DNA from: Gnetum montanum | Lineage: Eukaryota > Streptophyta > Gnetopsida > Gnetales > Gnetaceae | Reading direction: 5' to 3' | Assembly (NCBI GenBank): GCA_015680685.1 | Contig: MNCI01029492.1 | Span: 1,761,411 to 1,793,352, forward strand | Length of the DNA: 31,942 nucleotides | Shown here: positions 8,994 through 20,962 of the stretch, piece by piece | Position numbering within the stretch: the stretch's first letter is position 1 | Layout: the number at the start of each line of letters is the position of its first letter | Position numbers and translations under genes: made by a program | Notes under the pieces: generated by a model | Told to the model about the DNA's origin: nothing | Database searches by the model: none | What the model saw: only the letters and a program-made list of their open reading frames with translations

Positions 8994-9829
8994 TGATGAG
9001 GGCGAGGTACCCCTACACTCAACCATATGAATACGAGTGCTTCATGCACGATCCGGTCGAACTCTGCAGACAGACTAGTTGTGGTATCTAGATAGTTCCT
9101 CGTAGATCGCAGTTCGTTGTCTTCCCACCTGGACTAGTATTAGCTTTGTTACGTATGGTTTAGTCCAAAGTGAGGTGTATGATGTGTTCCTACACTAATG
9201 CTACTCCTGGGTATGATGGAAAATAATATCAACTAAGCTAGGAGAGAGAAGGTGAGAGAGAATCTAAACTAGCCTAAGTACGATGAGCATCCATTCCTTA
9301 ATCATCCGTACACATCTTGGACCTCCTACACGACTACCACTAGGATTACCAAGTGCATGGCCTAGGTACGCTACTAGGTTATCAAGTAGTCACACTTAAA
9401 TGCTCGTGATTAAGTCGTACTCATTCCACATTACTAGGAGATAAGGGTAGAGAGATATTAACTAAGAAAGCAAGAAATAACAATAACAATTAAATAATTA
9501 AGCTAAGTGGATGCTACAATGATGAAGTAATCTTGATTTTTATTGCCGGTCATGTGCATGTCCAAGTACGTCACACTCGAATAAGGATGTCGTACAATTA
9601 CAATCATCACACTGTGGGCATGCACTAGGAGAAAGGGTTGAGAGGAAAAACTAACAAAAAGTCCCTACCTTAATACTAAAACTAACCCTCTAACCAAATC
9701 TACCTACCTCTTATTTATAGATGAGGAGACAAACCGTGATATTGCGTATCCGATATCGTGTCTAGGCTGCGATATCGCATACGCGATATCGTGGGTGCGA
9801 TATCGCAGCCAACAATTCATGACTCATCA
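8994..9829 (-). repeat. Element 2 3' LTR
   Basis: 836 bp, with the inverted ends TGATGAG and CTCATCA. On the minus strand the order is: GATATC palindrome cluster (about 9733-9807), TATA box (complement of 9712-9719), AATAAA-like signal (about 9538-9545), and the conserved GGTAATCC/TTGATTACGAGCA block, ending at 8994. It is 46 bp longer than the 5' LTR because it keeps more palindrome copies. Confidence 0.92.
9733..9807. repeat. GATATC palindrome cluster in Element 2 3' LTR
   Basis: Five GATATC or near-GATATC cores lie in 75 bp. Two are perfect 12 bp palindromes, TGCGATATCGCA (9768-9779 and 9796-9807), and two carry a CGATATCG core (9751-9758 and 9784-9791). On the minus strand they lie directly upstream of the TATA box. 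The other LTR of the same element has only two cores. Confidence 0.85.
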
Positions 9830-9830
9830 T

Positions 9831-9839
9831 ACCCCCCAC
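9831..9839 (-). other. Element 2 polypurine tract
   Basis: The minus strand reads ATTCAGTCGTGGGGGGTA and runs straight into the TGATGAG of the 3' LTR. Element 3 has the near-identical CATTCAGTCATGGGGGTA, which ties the two elements together. Confidence 0.85.
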
Positions 9840-9995
9840 GACTGAATCAAAACTCGTCCTCGAGTTAAAGTGAGAACAAGCTCCATTGATTACACAGTGG
9901 ATAGGTATGGGATTATTCATTGACTACAATGGATTCATGCCGCAGTGTGGAATTAGAATAAAATTGAGACACATCACAAAAAAATTGGGTGGAAC

Positions 9996-12792
9996 TCATG
10001 TAGTTCCTGGTGGCAGTGGCTTCTCCATGGGTGTCTTTCCCTTATCTTGCACTCCAGGTCTTGGGATTTGATGGCGTTGAAGTATGGGTTGAAGTTTCTC
10101 CTCTTTAGTTCGAGGATCTTATGCCATCCATGCTAATGTTTCAATGTTTAATGGATTCGGCACCTCCCATGGGCACGGTAGTTGTAAAAACATTTTATTT
10201 GCTTTGACATACCAAGTCGCAAACACCCACCGTTCCTCCTCAAAGGCTTTGGCTTTATCTCTATATTCTTGAAAATCTGTGAGCCGTCGAGCCAAGTCTG
10301 TTGTGATACCTTTCTGCCCCTGGTAGATTGCTTTAACCACCTCGAGTTCAGAATTTGCAACCTCCAATTTTTGCAATGTTTTCTTGTGTTCTGCAAATTC
10401 TGTTTCATATTTGGCATAGGTGGTCGCTACCTTTTGCTCAAGCTCTATTCTCGGGCACCCTGCTGTTAACATGGCAAGGTTGGCATACCGTGGGTTTGCC
10501 AACTTCATGTACTCTATAAGGTCCTGGATCTACAGGTCCCGGCTCTTAATTTCTGCCTGGTGGGCAAACGCGTATGTGTCCAATATGGCCTGCCAATCAG
10601 TGTGTTGAGCACTGAGAGCATTGATGTGGGCCTTTACCATATGGATCTCCTTTTTAATGATTTGTTTATACATCCCCACCTGGTCCCGAAAATGCTCCTT
10701 TAGCTTCTCCTGTTATTTAGCCTCATTCTACCATGCGCTTATTTCAATGGCTATCTTTTGATGGATGGTGCATACCTCCTCCATTGAGAGGATTCAATTT
10801 TCCCTGGCTAAACGATTCATGTCCTAGTTGACCCTAATTAGTTATTCTCGCAACTGCTGACAATGTTCCTCGAGAACATTCTTTTGCTTCTCCACAGAGG
10901 TCAACTGAAGGTTGTTAGCAACAAGTTGTTTATTCTCCTCTTGTAAGGCCTTGAGTGCCTTGGTGTGCGCATAAGTTTGTGCTTGTGCCGCAGAGGCATC
11001 CTAGTCAGCCTTCTCTTTTTCTTCCACCACCCTTTTATTCTCTGTCAACAATTTATTGAGTTGCTCGGTTCTGAAAGTGTCCAGCTGGTCTACGGGAACG
11101 ATTTGAGAAGGATCCCGTTGTGCTGCTTATAGGGTCACGGGCCTTTCTTGCAATCTTTTCACTTCTGCTTCAGCATGCTTGGCCCTCATCTCTATCATGA
11201 CCAACTTCCACTTGGTGGAAATGAGGTCTAATTGTATTACTATAACATCCTGTGGGATGTCAAACAGGGACGTCATTACCTGTCCTGTTTATAGCAATTG
11301 GTTGAGTACATCCTCATGTTCCGCAAGAGTCATTGAGGTACCGGCTAGATTTTGAGCATCCCGTGCTCCTATAAGATCTTCCGGTGGCACAACAGGCACA
11401 TTGAATATTCTTTAATGTGGTCTACGACCACTTCTGCGAAACCTGCTGCATCTTGGTGCTACATGACCACCACCGTGGCCCCTTCACCAGTTTCCAACAA
11501 TAATTGAAAGGATGCAGCATTCCCTGAAATCTGTTGTGACCAAGCGCTCTCCCCTCCTCTTGTCTAAATGGACACTTCACCCCACGCGTGATCCATAGAA
11601 ACCGTAGGCTGTACAGCATCGTCGATGACGCAGAAGAGATTTGCGTCATCATAACTTACCTAACTGACCATCTCAGCGATGGCCCTGAGATGGCTCATCA
11701 ACGGACTGTAATCTTGCGGCAATGGTGGTGGTTGATCCTGCTGGCCCATGCTAGCCCCTGCTTCTTGTTGTTGACTGGGTCCCATGCTTGGAAGTTCACT
11801 GGGTCCTACAAGTTGAGTTGCAGTTGGCCCTGCCGTCTGTTCTTTTTCTTATTCTGGCCCTAATGTCTCACCAGTGATTTTCCTTGCAGCTGGTGGCTTT
11901 AGCAATTCAGCATATGAAGCATTTTGGGCTTTTCGGAGGACATCATTGGTGTATCCTCTGATACCAGCATGGCGGCACAGCTTCCTGATAAGATAAGGGA
12001 AGGGCAACATAAACTTCCCTATCTTCAATTCTTCAAACCGCCTTAGGATCTCCATAAAATATAGATGAGGCAGGTTAGCATTAACCTTTCCCATTAACAC
12101 TGCACATCCTCTTGCCGCATATGTTGAAATTCTTTCTAAACCTCTTATGGGGAAAATGTGATAAGTCCCTATTTTGAAATAAATCTTCTCTTCCGTCGTC
12201 AACTCCCCATAGGTCTTATCTTCATGTCGTACGCCCTGTCTAACCAAACTTGTCGCGCATCATGGTCTGAGCAGGTAGACAACCGAGCAACCTTTGGCCC
12301 TGTATTTGGAAGGTTTAATACTTTCGAAATGGCTTAAACAAAGAAATCAATAGTCACACCACAAATGTTAACCGTGGTGCCTTCTTCTTTGTTGTGCCAA
12401 AATTGGTACGTTTCCCCTAAGTACTAGGCACCACTTTTAAAGAGGGTAGGCCACAATGGGGACCCTTTGAGGTGATCCCTAACGGCCTCAGAAGCAAATT
12501 CTGTGAAAGGTCCAAAGTTTAATTCCATGATCACTACAATTAATATGGACCTTTCATGGATGGCCTAAACACAATCCTAGGGCAACATGAGATGTTGTCC
12601 CTGTTCAAACATTGCAGCAACTCCTCCTTTCGCCTACCTTGATTGTATAGTGGCAAGGTCTTCTTGATGGATACTAAATGATTGTTCTTCCTGCTCTGCA
12701 TGTTGTTTGGTAGGAACTTGTCCTTCACCTCTCCTAGGTCGTTTAATCACACCTTGAGCAGGACCTTCCTGTTGTCAGTGTTTCGGGGCCAT
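9996..12792 (-). pseudogene. Element 2 ORF2: plant-transposon-protein-like domain plus coiled coil
   Basis: A long broken frame of about 930 codons lies downstream of gag. It starts at ATG 12790-12792 (MAPKH) with a basic stretch PRRGEGQVPTK. A globular part from about 12528 (MELNFGPFTEF) continues to about 11849. Its best stretch (11849-12247) has KIYFKIGTYHIFPIRG, AARGCAVLMGKVNANLP and PFPYLIRKLCRHAGI, which resembles the 'putative plant transposon protein' domain (as I recall, Pfam PF20167). The C-terminal third (about 11100-10119) is heptad-rich and charged (ENKRVVEEKEKAD, KALQEENKQLV, QKLEVANSELEVVKAIY), so a long coiled coil is likely. The frame shifts at least twice, and several stops are present. 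The end is TGA at 9996-9998. Its role is unknown; a structural or Gag-assisting role is only a guess. Athila-type extra ORFs are an alternative comparison. Confidence 0.55.
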
Positions 12793-14442
12793 CTACAATC
12801 ACACGGGGCCAATCGTTAGTAATGTTGTTACCAAAGTTAGGTTATACCTTACTGCTTGCCTTAATGAATTTACTTTATCTCCATGTGATGTTAATTATTA
12901 GAAGAAAATGTCCCTGAAAGATTATAATATTTAAACCTCTTTGCTTAGGTGGTTTCCAAATCTAGTTTCCCGGTATAACTAAGGAGATGAAATTGTTTTT
13001 ACCGCATTTATCATTAATTTTATAACTAATTACCCTTAATAATGTCTTTCAATCAATGACTAATTTCAAAAAATTTATGCGCTATTCAGCATGTGCCCCT
13101 CCCCCACAACCAAGCTAAACACTCCGGGTTCAAGTAGGTTCAAATCGAATGAAAATCGGAGTACCAACAAGCGAGTTATGGATATGAAAGCAAGGGACGC
13201 GCAATCGCGAGTTGTAGGGAAAATTTTGAAAAACTTCCCCTACGTGAACAGTTACAAATGATGTTGATAGGCGTAGGGGAGTTGCGTATATATATATATT
13301 TTGAACGTGATATCGCGTTGGCCGTGATATCACGGCCTATCGAAGTTAGGGCACTTTATAGAATGTACTGAATTATTTTTTTTAATATTTTTCTGAAATT
13401 AAATGATGTAAACTAAGGACATCTGGACTGTTGTTAAAGGGTTCCAAGGTAATTCGACTAGTTCTGAAGGAACAAAAATTATGATGGTGTGGAATTTATA
13501 AATAAGGACCTCGAATGATAAGGGAGAGAAAAAGGCTATGTGATGGTTCATAGGAACGTTTGAATCGGAGGGATAGTAATAAGGGAAAGAATATCGTTAA
13601 CAATACATTGAGGGTAATAAATGATGTGTGGAAGATGTGTTATAAGCGCAAATTACAAAAATTATGCAAGTCGGTCCTCCCCAAAGTAGGTTCCAACCTA
13701 TAATGCCCTTGCGTAACCACACCTTAAAATGTTTGTAGGCACTAAAAGGGTTAAATGTAATCCACATTGGTTCCACAAAATACACACATGTAAGTATCAT
13801 TGGAATGAGGTAAGAATTCTATGCTACATAAGACACGAGCAACAATTACATGAACAACGGGATGAGACGGACTATAGAAGGGATTGTAGAGATTGGGACA
13901 TGAGGTAACTGACCCAGGGCACAATGAATCCTGTGTGTAAAGCATGATTAATGTGTCATTAACCCATCGTTCCAAGATCAGGACCAAGTCCATTCCTCTT
14001 ATCAATGACACTGCATTATTTCATCCCATGATGAGTGACTATGAGAGTATCATAACAACAAGGTGTACAATCACTTGGCATTTTGTTCAAGGGAGGAGTG
14101 ATTTTTGCTTTGTGGTGCTTTTTTTTTTTTTGAATGGTGAATCTAAAGAAGCCGCCAACCCTCAGGCATGGGTGCATGTCTTTCTAGTGGGACCCCCTAG
14201 AATAGCATTGGATTTTTGAGTGCCTTTTGATTACTCTTACTCCCATTTTGCGTTAGATCTACAAGGATCTTAGTACAACCACATTGCGTGATAACTCTCA
14301 NGTGTTTTATTCATATATGAGATTACTTATAAAAAGATAAAAAGAAAAAAAGAAAAAATAAGAAATTGAAAAATGAAAAACTGAAAAATAAAAAATTGTA
14401 AAATTAAAGAAAATGAAAAATATTTATTAATCCTGCTTGTTA
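12793..14442 (-). other. Element 2 internal spacer
   Basis: About 1.65 kb between gag and ORF2, without a supported gene. It holds a TATATATATA run (about 13288-13299), two GATATC palindromes at 13309-13337, a long A/T-rich stretch rich in GAAAAA/AAAATT (14330-14425), and one undetermined base at 14301. Confidence 0.6.
13309..13337. repeat. GATATC palindrome pair inside Element 2
   Basis: GTGATATCGCG and CCGTGATATCACGG lie next to each other. The second is a perfect 14 bp palindrome. They are the same motif as the LTR clusters but lie in the internal spacer. Confidence 0.7.
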
Positions 14443-16424
14443 TTAGAATGGGGAATATTCCCCATAACTAAATAGTTGAGCATGGCGATGATTAATAAAT
14501 AAAATATGAGGATCCTTGCATGTTGGAAATATCAAAACTTGGTTATACTTACCCCATTGGGGTTCACACACCTGATTATAGTAAGCATAGTGGGGAAATT
14601 TATAAGATGTGGTTCCCGGGTAAAGAGTTGACCCACTATGATACTTGAGACCGTAAGATGGTATGCAAGGATCGGGATTTTGCCCTTCATGGCTATATTC
14701 ATTAAGCCGTATAGTTGTTGGAGTGTTAACTTGTGGCCCTGATGAGGTGACACAAGGTGTTGGGTTCGAGGAGAAGGATGCACCATAGCGTTGGACTTGT
14801 GCTGAGTTGGAGAATGCAATGGCCTTAGAACTATGTTGTCCCTTCCTACGGTCATGTCTAAAGAAGGGACGCCTTTGATGTTGAGGAGGCCTCTCACTGC
14901 TGTTGGCAATAGTAGCACAAGTAACGTTCATGGGTTGTTGCTGTGGTGCAGACACTTCAGGAATAGTTGGTGGCGATGTAGAAGGAGGGAAAGGATGAGA
15001 ATGTTGAAATTTAGGAGAAGTGTAAGGTACACAAGGCGGTGGTTGTGTTGAGGACATGGGCTGATAGTATTGAGGAGAATGATAATGCAGCGAGATAGAG
15101 TATGTTGACCCAGTGGGAAAAACAGGATGTTGGACTAGATAAGCATTTGGATTCAGATGATACGAAGGGTGTCTCCAGTTTAGGGATGGCTTCCCCCACG
15201 ACTGGGATTATTGCCATTGTGATCAAACACAGTATCTGTGTACAAACTCTGGGTGTAACGTGCTTCCCCAATGCTCATATAAATGTAACAAGATTGGGCA
15301 TTGGCCCTTGGGGTGATTGTACAGGCAAATGTTACATTCATACGTATGATTGGCAGTTGAGCTCTTATTTTCCTCATCCCTTCTTTCCGATTGTCTAATG
15401 ATATTTTGTCTTGCTTCTCAGGTTTTCAAAACTCTATCTCCAATAATATTGATATATTCTCCACACTTTTTATGCATCCATTCCAGCATCTTATAGATCT
15501 TTGCCTCGATTTCATCTAATGATTATTGTACTAGCAAAGATGGTTCTTCCTCCTTGAGATGGGTTGATTTCTCCTTTTTGTGATTATGGACCTCTTTTAC
15601 TTTGAGATTTTGGTCCTGTTGATGTTTTTCAACACTCACCCATCTAGCCATTTCTCCTTCTTTTGCTACCCACTTAATAAGCTCTTGGAATTGATGGGTT
15701 TGTAGTTTGTATAGTTGACCTTGGGCATACATCCCTAGGGTCTCTCTTGTTTCATTACGAAGCTCATCAATGATATGGTACATTAGCCTTTCCTCGAAGA
15801 ACTCATGGCCTGGACAGTTGTTTAACAGTGCATAATATCTTTCTAAGGCCATGTCCAAGGGTTCATGTTGTGCTTGTTTCCACTCTTGGATTTGTTTCCT
15901 CAAGGCCAACACTCTTGCGTAGGTTTGATATCTTTCATTAAAGAGTTCTACCATTGTTGGCCAACGTCAAATTGAATTTGGTTTTAACGATCTATACCAT
16001 ACTTTTGCTTGGCCAACGAGTGTCATAGGAAAGAGCTTGATTTTTTGCCAACTGTTATCAATGTTGTTCCATGCACAGGCATCGTAGAAGGCTTGTAAAT
16101 GTTGTTGTGGATCTAAGTCATAGCCTCCTAAGAAATTGGGAAAGTTGTTTAAATCGAGCCTGTTAGGTGGCTCTCTTTATGATGCCTACAGGAGATTCCA
16201 ACAGCCTCTTGTATTTGCGTTAGGCTTGTAGTGGCTAGTAGGGGTTCATCATCATCGAGTAAGTTATGCTTTTGTGCATTGGGACGATGTTGCCTTCGTT
16301 TATGTTTATAAGAAACCCCCACCTCGAATTGTGTACTCCAATCTTCATTGTCATATAATTTGTTAGTTCTCCAATGAATTGCCTCACTAGATGTGGCGTT
16401 ATCGTAGTCTTGTAGGAGAGGCAT
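14443..16424 (-). pseudogene. Element 2 gag
   Basis: It encodes the capsid/nucleocapsid protein that packages element RNA. It starts at ATG 16422-16424 (MPLLQDYDN), the first start after the PBS. The N-terminal part contains DEPLLATTS, matched by DEPLLATRS in Element 3. A frameshift near 16160 follows. The retrotransposon gag domain (about 16130-15523) has LGGYDLDPQQHLQAF, WQKIKLFPMTL, MVELFNERYQTYARV, LRKQIQEWKQ and TLGMYAQGQ, all with clear counterparts in Element 3. A zinc knuckle CNICLYNHPKGQC (15298-15336) has CX2CX3HX4C spacing. A Pro/Gln/Tyr-rich tail ends at the stop of 14443-14445. In-frame stops include one just after 15523 and one near 15420. No protease or RT follows. Confidence 0.82.
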
Positions 16425-16545
16425 GGTTGTGAAATTGTGTGTGAATTTGTATGTGACTTTTTATAATTATTTCTTTCTAAAAGATATATCGTTAATTCCT
16501 ATACAGTGACCTTGTATGATATAACTAATCTAGATAACTAGCACC

Positions 16546-16565
16546 GTCCCCAGCAACGGCGCCAA
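16546..16565 (-). other. Element 2 primer-binding site
   Basis: Directly inside the 5' LTR, the minus strand reads TTGGCGCCGTTGCTGGGGAC. This is the plant Ty3/gypsy site complementary to the 3' end of a tRNA, commonly given as tRNA-Asp for Athila-type elements. It fixes the element's orientation as minus. Confidence 0.9.
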
Positions 16566-17355
16566 TGATGAGTGGTGAGGTACCCCTACACTCAACCATA
16601 CGAATACGAGCACTTCACGCACGATCTAGTCGAACTTCGCAAACGGACTAGTTGTGGTATCTAGACAATTACTCGTAGATCGTAGTTCGCTGTCTTCCCA
16701 CCTGAACTAGTATTAGCTTTGTTACGTATGGTTTAGTCCAAAGTGAGGTGTATGATGTGTTCCTACACTAATGCTACTCCTGGGTATGATGGAAAATAAT
16801 ATCAACTAAGCTAGGAGAGAGAGGGTGAGAGAGAATCTAAACTAGCCTAAGTGCGATGAGCATCCGTTTCTTAATCATCCGTACACACCTTGGACCTCAT
16901 GCACGACTACCACTGGGATTACCAAGCGCATGGTCTAGGTACGCTACTAGGTTACCAAGTAGTCACACTTAAATGCTTGTGATTAAGTCGTACTCATTTT
17001 GCGTTACTAGGAGATAAGGGTAGAGGGATATTAACTAAGAAAGCAAGAAATAACAATAACAATTAAATAATTAAGCTAAGTGGATGTTGCAATGATGAAG
17101 TAATCTCGATCTTTATTGTCGGTCATGTGTGTGTCCAAGTACATCACACTCGAATAAGGATTTCGTACAATGACAATCATCACACTGTAGGCATGCACTA
17201 GGAGAAAAGGTTGAGAGGAAAAACTGACAAAAATCCCCTACCTTAATACTAAAACTAGCCCTCTAACCAAATCTTCCTACCTCTTATTTATAGATGAGGA
17301 GACAGACCGCGATATCATGTATCTGATATCGCAGCCAATAATTCATGACTCATCA
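16566..17355 (-). repeat. Element 2 5' LTR
   Basis: 790 bp, with ends TGATGAG and CTCATCA. The layout is the same as in the 3' LTR, with the TATA box at the complement of 17285-17292. Only two GATATC cores remain (17310-17333). Differences from the 3' LTR are mostly C/T and G/A transitions. Confidence 0.92.
17285..17292 (-). promoter_or_regulatory. TATA box driving Element 2
   Basis: TATAAATA on the minus strand in the context ATCTATAAATAAGAGGTAG, shared with most LTRs of this family. It is about 65 bp inside the LTR, just downstream of the GATATC palindromes. Confidence 0.75.
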
Positions 17356-17360
17356 TCTAT
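17356..17360. repeat. Target-site duplication of Element 2, right copy
   Basis: TCTAT directly follows the LTR end and equals 8989-8993. Confidence 0.9.
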
Positions 17361-18981
17361 CATTTGTTCGATGCATGTATGTTAATTTTATAGGTGTCAT
17401 TCTATCCTACTCTTGAAGCAATTGTATAATGTCTTGTTGTAGCTCCCTAGTTAGATTTAAAGTATCTATTCTTACTTTATTCTAAAATTATTAATTAAGT
17501 ATACTAAGTGAATAGAAAATAAAAGTTTACGAATATTACTTGGAATGCAAATTCAAAAACTATAGTGAATGTGTATAAAATTGTATTCATTCATGCAATT
17601 TACATTGTTTTGTTTACTCGAGATCAATATTGCTTTTTTGGGTGATCTTTTTTGTTAATGCTTAATGTTTTGCTTGCTAAAGTTAACATTGTTTTGTTAA
17701 CTTGAAATTCTTGTATCTTTGTTGCTTGGACCTATTCATTACTACTTTAATCTCTATTTTTTGAGCTATCAAAGAATTTGTAAAGAATTATTATAGTACT
17801 TTGTTAAAGAACTAAATTTTTCAAAATAAATTAATAATAAATTTATCTTTTATTAGTTGGAAATCATTGGAGTAACTTGGAGCCATTTGACTTGTAATTA
17901 TTCAAGCTTTATTAATTTGAGTTTTTGTTTTTTGCTTGATGGTTTCAAGAATAATTGTTATATTCAATTGTAAAAGTTTTTTTAAAAAGTAATACATCAA
18001 CAAAAAAATTCAGGTCTTTGATCCATCCTTGAAAATGATTCAAAATAGTTAGAGTAGTATGACTTATAATTGTTATTGCTTTATCACTTGGAAGAGCTTT
18101 TTTTTTAAAAAAAAAAAACTTTATGCTCTGGTTGGTAAGCTGCCAAAAAAAAGCAATTGCCTTCATATGTTAAAATCATAAAAGTTGTAAATCAACAAAC
18201 TAATGATTAGGTCTTTAATGAATATCTAAAAAATAATTCAAAGAACTTAGAAGCTTTTATTGAAGTTTATGATATGTACCTAGTGGTCTTATTATGGTAT
18301 TGGCCTGATTCATGACATTATGTACAAGTGGATAATTAGGCTATATAGAACATGTAGGAGTTTTATATTTTAAAATCTCAAAATGTCTATATTTATTATA
18401 GTTTGGACAATTTCTTCGCCATGTTCTAATTGGCTGTAGGTAAAAGCTGCCATATATTGATCTTCAAATTGGATAAAAGTTATAGAATATTTAACTTTGA
18501 AATGTTAAATTTATCCACAATTGTCATAAACAATTGGTAGTTCATATGGACAAGAATGGAGTGAGTCTGGTATATATCTTATTTGCAACTCATATTCAAA
18601 TATATTCTAGTTCAACCATAGTTTTAAAATCCTTGTTTATTGTATATCGTTTTCTTTATGCATCGACCAATATTGTGCTGGACCTTTGAGCGGGTGAATA
18701 GCCAACTGTGTGCATACATAAGAATTACAATCCAACACTTAAACAACATCTTTATTCCTTCAAGCCACTTTGCAATTACGTAGGAATTATCATATTCCAT
18801 GATGTTTGATGGATTAAAACTATAGAATTAGCTAGTAACTCCAAGTTAGGTATCAATGGAGTTTATTAAAGATTACTACTTATCAAATATGTCTTAGGTA
18901 TTTCTATATTTGGCATCACTGTCATGTAAGTTTCCAATACACACATATGGTTCTATATGGTTCTACACACATATTTGGAAA
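17361..18981. other. AT-rich non-coding sequence
   Basis: No supported gene. It contains T- and A-runs around 18100-18120. The minus-strand open frame at 17945-18166 is a low-complexity product of these runs. Confidence 0.6.
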
Positions 18982-19477
18982 TAGATTAATGTTTACTTTA
19001 ATGCACTTTATGGTTCATGCAATTTACTTTAATGCCTTTAGTTAACTGAATAAGAATTAATTAATACACATAAGTACAACCACCTTGAGTATACGTTAAT
19101 GCTTGGTAATCCTAGTAGTGCTTGTGCTTGGAAACTCAGCAGCGTTGCGACGTGTTCACGTGGGACTAGATGCTTATGTTAGGAATCAGTTTAAGGAATT
19201 AGATAGTTTATTAGATTAATTAATACTTAATTACTTTATTTTCTGCTTAAGATAAAAATAGATAACAAATATGAAATGATACAAATCATGTGCCTTGGTT
19301 ACACTTAACCATACACTTGCACTTATACAAGTGGAACCAAGAAGACAACAATCACGTCCTTAGATTCACCATCCTAGATAATGTGCACTTAGAGAGCTAA
19401 AGTCCATGGAAGACCTAATTACCTATGAACGCTTGTAATTCGTATGGTTGGGCATAGGAACTAGTCGTTGCTCATCA
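18982..19477 (+). repeat. 5'-truncated LTR (LTR-C)
   Basis: It matches the LTR at 31380-31640 from ATTAATGTTTACTTTAATGC through CATGCAATTTACTTTAATGC, CTTGGTAATCCTAGTAGTGC and GATGCTTATGTTAGGA, and ends CGTTGCTCATCA at 19477. The U3, TATA and AATAAA parts are missing. It may be the 5' LTR partner of the split LTR-D. Confidence 0.72.
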
Positions 19478-19592
19478 ATCACTATTTGATTTTCTTCACA
19501 TTTCTAATCATTTGCATTTGATTGCACATTCTGATTTATTATTTTTTGTAATTGTAATTTTTGTCTTTTTGATTCTCTATACCTTCATTGCC

Positions 19593-19612
19593 TATATATA
19601 TATATATATATA
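19593..19612. repeat. AT microsatellite
   Basis: An uninterrupted alternating TA run of roughly 20 bases. Confidence 0.85.
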
Positions 19613-20304
19613 TTCATTGATTTCTTATGTTGAAGTTAGAGGTATTATGAATATCAATATAATGTAATGTAGGATATTGAAAAAATTTAAAATCACTAGT
19701 AGATAGAAATGTTAATTTTGCATCATATAGATATAGAATACTTCATATCTTGCAAGTTGAATATCAACCTCTGCAGTTGAAATTTCACATGTATTTGTAG
19801 ATTTAGTTTGTTGATTTTATTTTTCCATACTTAAATCATATCCACAAAATCCTGATTTATCACTAAATTAAAAACCCTTGATGTATGATGAAATTGTAGA
19901 GTTTGTAGATGGATATAAAAATTTACAAGTAATAAAAAATCCTTAAATCAAAGATCCAATTTTAAGGAAAAAAATCAATTCATTGAACATTCTACTTTGT
20001 CCTTAAATTATATACCTCAAAAATTCCAAAAAGAAATTTTTAGAAAAAGTGTAAAACATGAATTAGATCCATAAAGATATAATTTCTAATTATTTCAAAA
20101 ACCCATGATACATGAGAGACTTTGAGAGTTTACAAGTGGATGTATAAAAGTGCAAGCAAAGGTACATTGTTAACTCAGAGATTTTGATTTTAAGAAAATA
20201 AAAAATAAAATGATTACAAGTCATTAATCCTAATTTTCTTGTAGAGTGAAAGATCTCAATTTGACACACACTAAAAGAAAACCAAATTGTTGATCACAGA
20301 AATA

Positions 20305-20890
20305 AATTGATTGCAAAATGTTCATAATTAAAATAGGCCATTTGTTGTTATTGACAAAAAACACAAAATATTTGTGATTGAAAATAATTTTTCCAAAAAA
20401 AATGCTAAACATTCGTGATTTAGATTCCTAAAATTATAATTTATTAAATCAAATATTCTCATTTGAAGAAAACAAAAAATGAATTAATTGGGATTTTCTA
20501 TTCATTAAATGAAAAACCCTATTTTATTGTAAAATCAAAAAGTCATGTGATCTCAAAAATAATTTTTAAAAAGTGCAAAACATTTATTGAATTAAAAAAA
20601 CCCTATTTATCATAAAATTATAAACTTATGAGATCTTGAAAACAATTTCCAAAAAAATATTCATAATTAAGATATGAAAAATTCTTGAAATTAAAAAATA
20701 TGTATCATCAAATGAAGAATACCAATTTCAAATTAGAAACCCTAATTTTTTTTACATATTATCAAACTAAAAATGTAATTTATTGTAAAATTAGAAAGTC
20801 TCAAGATCATTAAACAATTCACAAAAAATTCAAAACATTCACGATCAAAAACAATTTTCCACAAAAAATGCAAAATATTTGTGATTCAGA
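20305..20890. repeat. Degenerate AT-rich interspersed repeat
   Basis: Variants of TGCAAAAYATTYRTGATT recur near 20311, 20359, 20402, 20574, 20660, 20830 and 20868. They are often followed by a CAATTTTCCAAAAAA-type stretch. Spacing is uneven, so this is an old, shuffled array rather than a clean satellite. Confidence 0.5.
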
Positions 20891-20962
20891 TTTCAAAAAT
20901 TTTCAAAATTACAAATTTCATATCCTCAAATTAAAAACCCAAATCCTAAATTGCTAAAATAA

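Larger units (their letters stand above)
8994..17355 (-). mobile_element. Element 2: non-autonomous gag-bearing LTR retrotransposon
   Basis: A complete insertion of 8,362 bp on the minus strand, bounded by the duplication TCTAT. The 5' LTR is at the right (16566-17355) and the 3' LTR at the left (8994-9829). The PBS, PPT and a gag homologous to that of Element 3 are present. No protease, RT, RNase H or integrase is found. A spacer and a long second ORF take their place. It fits the class of LTR elements that keep only gag and rely on another element for Pol, with an added ORF. The LTRs are nearly identical over long stretches (3 differences in about 170 bp around 9120-9290), so it is a fairly recent insertion. 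Confidence 0.9.

Noticed and set aside
9720-9830. GATATC cluster as a CRISPR array
   Set aside because: Irregular spacing, no unique equal-length spacers, plant context.
9886-10071. Plus-strand open frame
   Set aside because: Antisense to the end of ORF2 of Element 2, which has better coding features on the minus strand.
20500-20760. AAACCCTA motifs suggesting interstitial telomere repeats
   Set aside because: Only isolated copies in AT-rich sequence, with no tandem run of the plant telomere unit.
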